Assembly (NCBI GenBank): GCA_009781925.1
Contig: WQUU01000133.1
Coordinates: 1 to 5,165 of the forward strand
Reading direction: 5' to 3'
Source: Bacillota bacterium
GTDB taxonomy: Bacteria; Bacillota; Clostridia; Oscillospirales; Oscillospiraceae
DNA length: 5,165 nucleotides
Shown here: in pieces, positions 4,875 through 5,165 of the stretch
Numbering within the stretch: position 1 is the stretch's first letter
Layout of the letters: the number at the start of each line of letters is the position of its first letter
Made by a program: the position numbers and the translations under genes
Notes under the pieces: model-generated
Database searches by the model: none
Told to the model about the DNA's origin: nothing
The model's input: the letters and a program-made list of their open reading frames with translations, nothing else

Positions 4875-5165
4875 ATATTTTTCAGCTCCGTGACTGTATA
4901 GATCCGCTCCCCGTTTTTTATGGCGATGATGACCGCCGCGTCAAAGACGCCCCTGTCCAGCAGTTCCCGGTACAAGTTCTTTTTGCGCAGTTCGTCCACA
5001 CTGACCGCATGGGCCGTGGCCAGCAGGCTGACGCCGCAGTGGAAGGCGTTCTCGATGGCCAGGCTGTCCCTGGGGTCGGTGATCTCATCGAGGGCCAACA
5101 CCTGCGGATTCATGGCGCGCAGGAGCATCATGGCCGCTTCGGCCTTGGGCGCGGAGGTCAAAACA
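4871..5165 (-). CDS. spoIIIAA: Stage III sporulation protein AA (SpoIIIAA) ATPase (partial, N-terminus missing)
   Basis: SpoIIIAA is the secretion-type ATPase (GspE/VirB11-like) that is thought to power the SpoIIIA complex from the mother-cell cytoplasm. Only the last 97 residues are in the window; the family is usually a little over 300, and the Walker A loop lies outside. Visible here are SAPKAEAAMMLLRAMNPQVL followed by the Walker B strand VLALDEI (fragment residues 22-28). The motif SLLATAHAVSVDELR follows, and then a C-terminal stretch GVFDAAVIIAIKNGERIYTV. In relatives DEI is usually followed by Gly; here it is DEIT. The frame runs off the right edge, so the apparent TTG at 5161 is an internal Leu codon. 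It is the first gene of the operon; the operon promoter is not in the window. Confidence 0.94.
   Translation of the reverse strand, partial: VLTSAPKAEAAMMLLRAMNPQVLALDEITDPRDSLAIENAFHCGVSLLATAHAVSVDELRKKNLYRELLDRGVFDAAVIIAIKNGERIYTVTELKNI

Noticed and set aside
5159..5161. TTG at 5161 as the start of spoIIIAA
   Set aside because: The conserved sequence continues upstream off the window edge; this is an internal Leu codon of a truncated gene.

Overview
The window is a high-GC stretch of an endospore-forming Firmicute genome. It carries almost the whole spoIIIA sporulation operon on the minus strand, read from right to left: spoIIIAA (3' part only), AB, AC, AD, AE, AF, AG and AH. Downstream, on the same strand, is the 5' part of a PfkB-family sugar kinase with its own promoter. 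The complete spoIIIA set, the high GC content and the short intercistronic palindromes fit a clostridial, Oscillospiraceae-like bacterium. The lineage is an inference; the operon assignment rests on gene order, sizes and recognisable sequence motifs.

Layout by position: 1-452 kinase start (cut by the window edge); 453-644 kinase promoter, probable operon terminator and a pair of hairpins; 645-1295 spoIIIAH; 1296-1454 gap with a 107-bp nested inverted repeat; 1455-1940 spoIIIAG; 1924-2415 spoIIIAF; 2416-2512 gap with a 66-bp nested inverted repeat; 2513-3691 spoIIIAE; 3688-4074 spoIIIAD; 4077-4271 spoIIIAC; 4272-4367 gap with a 70-bp inverted repeat; 4368-4874 spoIIIAB; 4871-5165 spoIIIAA. Elsewhere the genes overlap or nearly touch (ATGA, GTGA and 17-base overlaps, one 2-base gap), which suggests translational coupling.

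In well-studied endospore formers the eight SpoIIIA proteins are made in the mother cell. They build a secretion-like complex in the outer forespore membrane: AA is the ATPase, AB a GspF-like protein, AC, AD and AE are membrane components, and AF, AG and AH carry ring-building domains. AH meets SpoIIQ from the forespore side; SpoIIQ is not in this window.

No new gene system is visible. The most unusual feature is that every loose junction of the operon, and its 3' end, is occupied by a paired hairpin element. The units begin with GTAG (or GCAG) followed by a GC-rich palindrome, the architecture of REP/REPIN repeats. One such unit doubles as the probable terminator. A separate perfect 24-bp palindrome lies just inside spoIIIAE.
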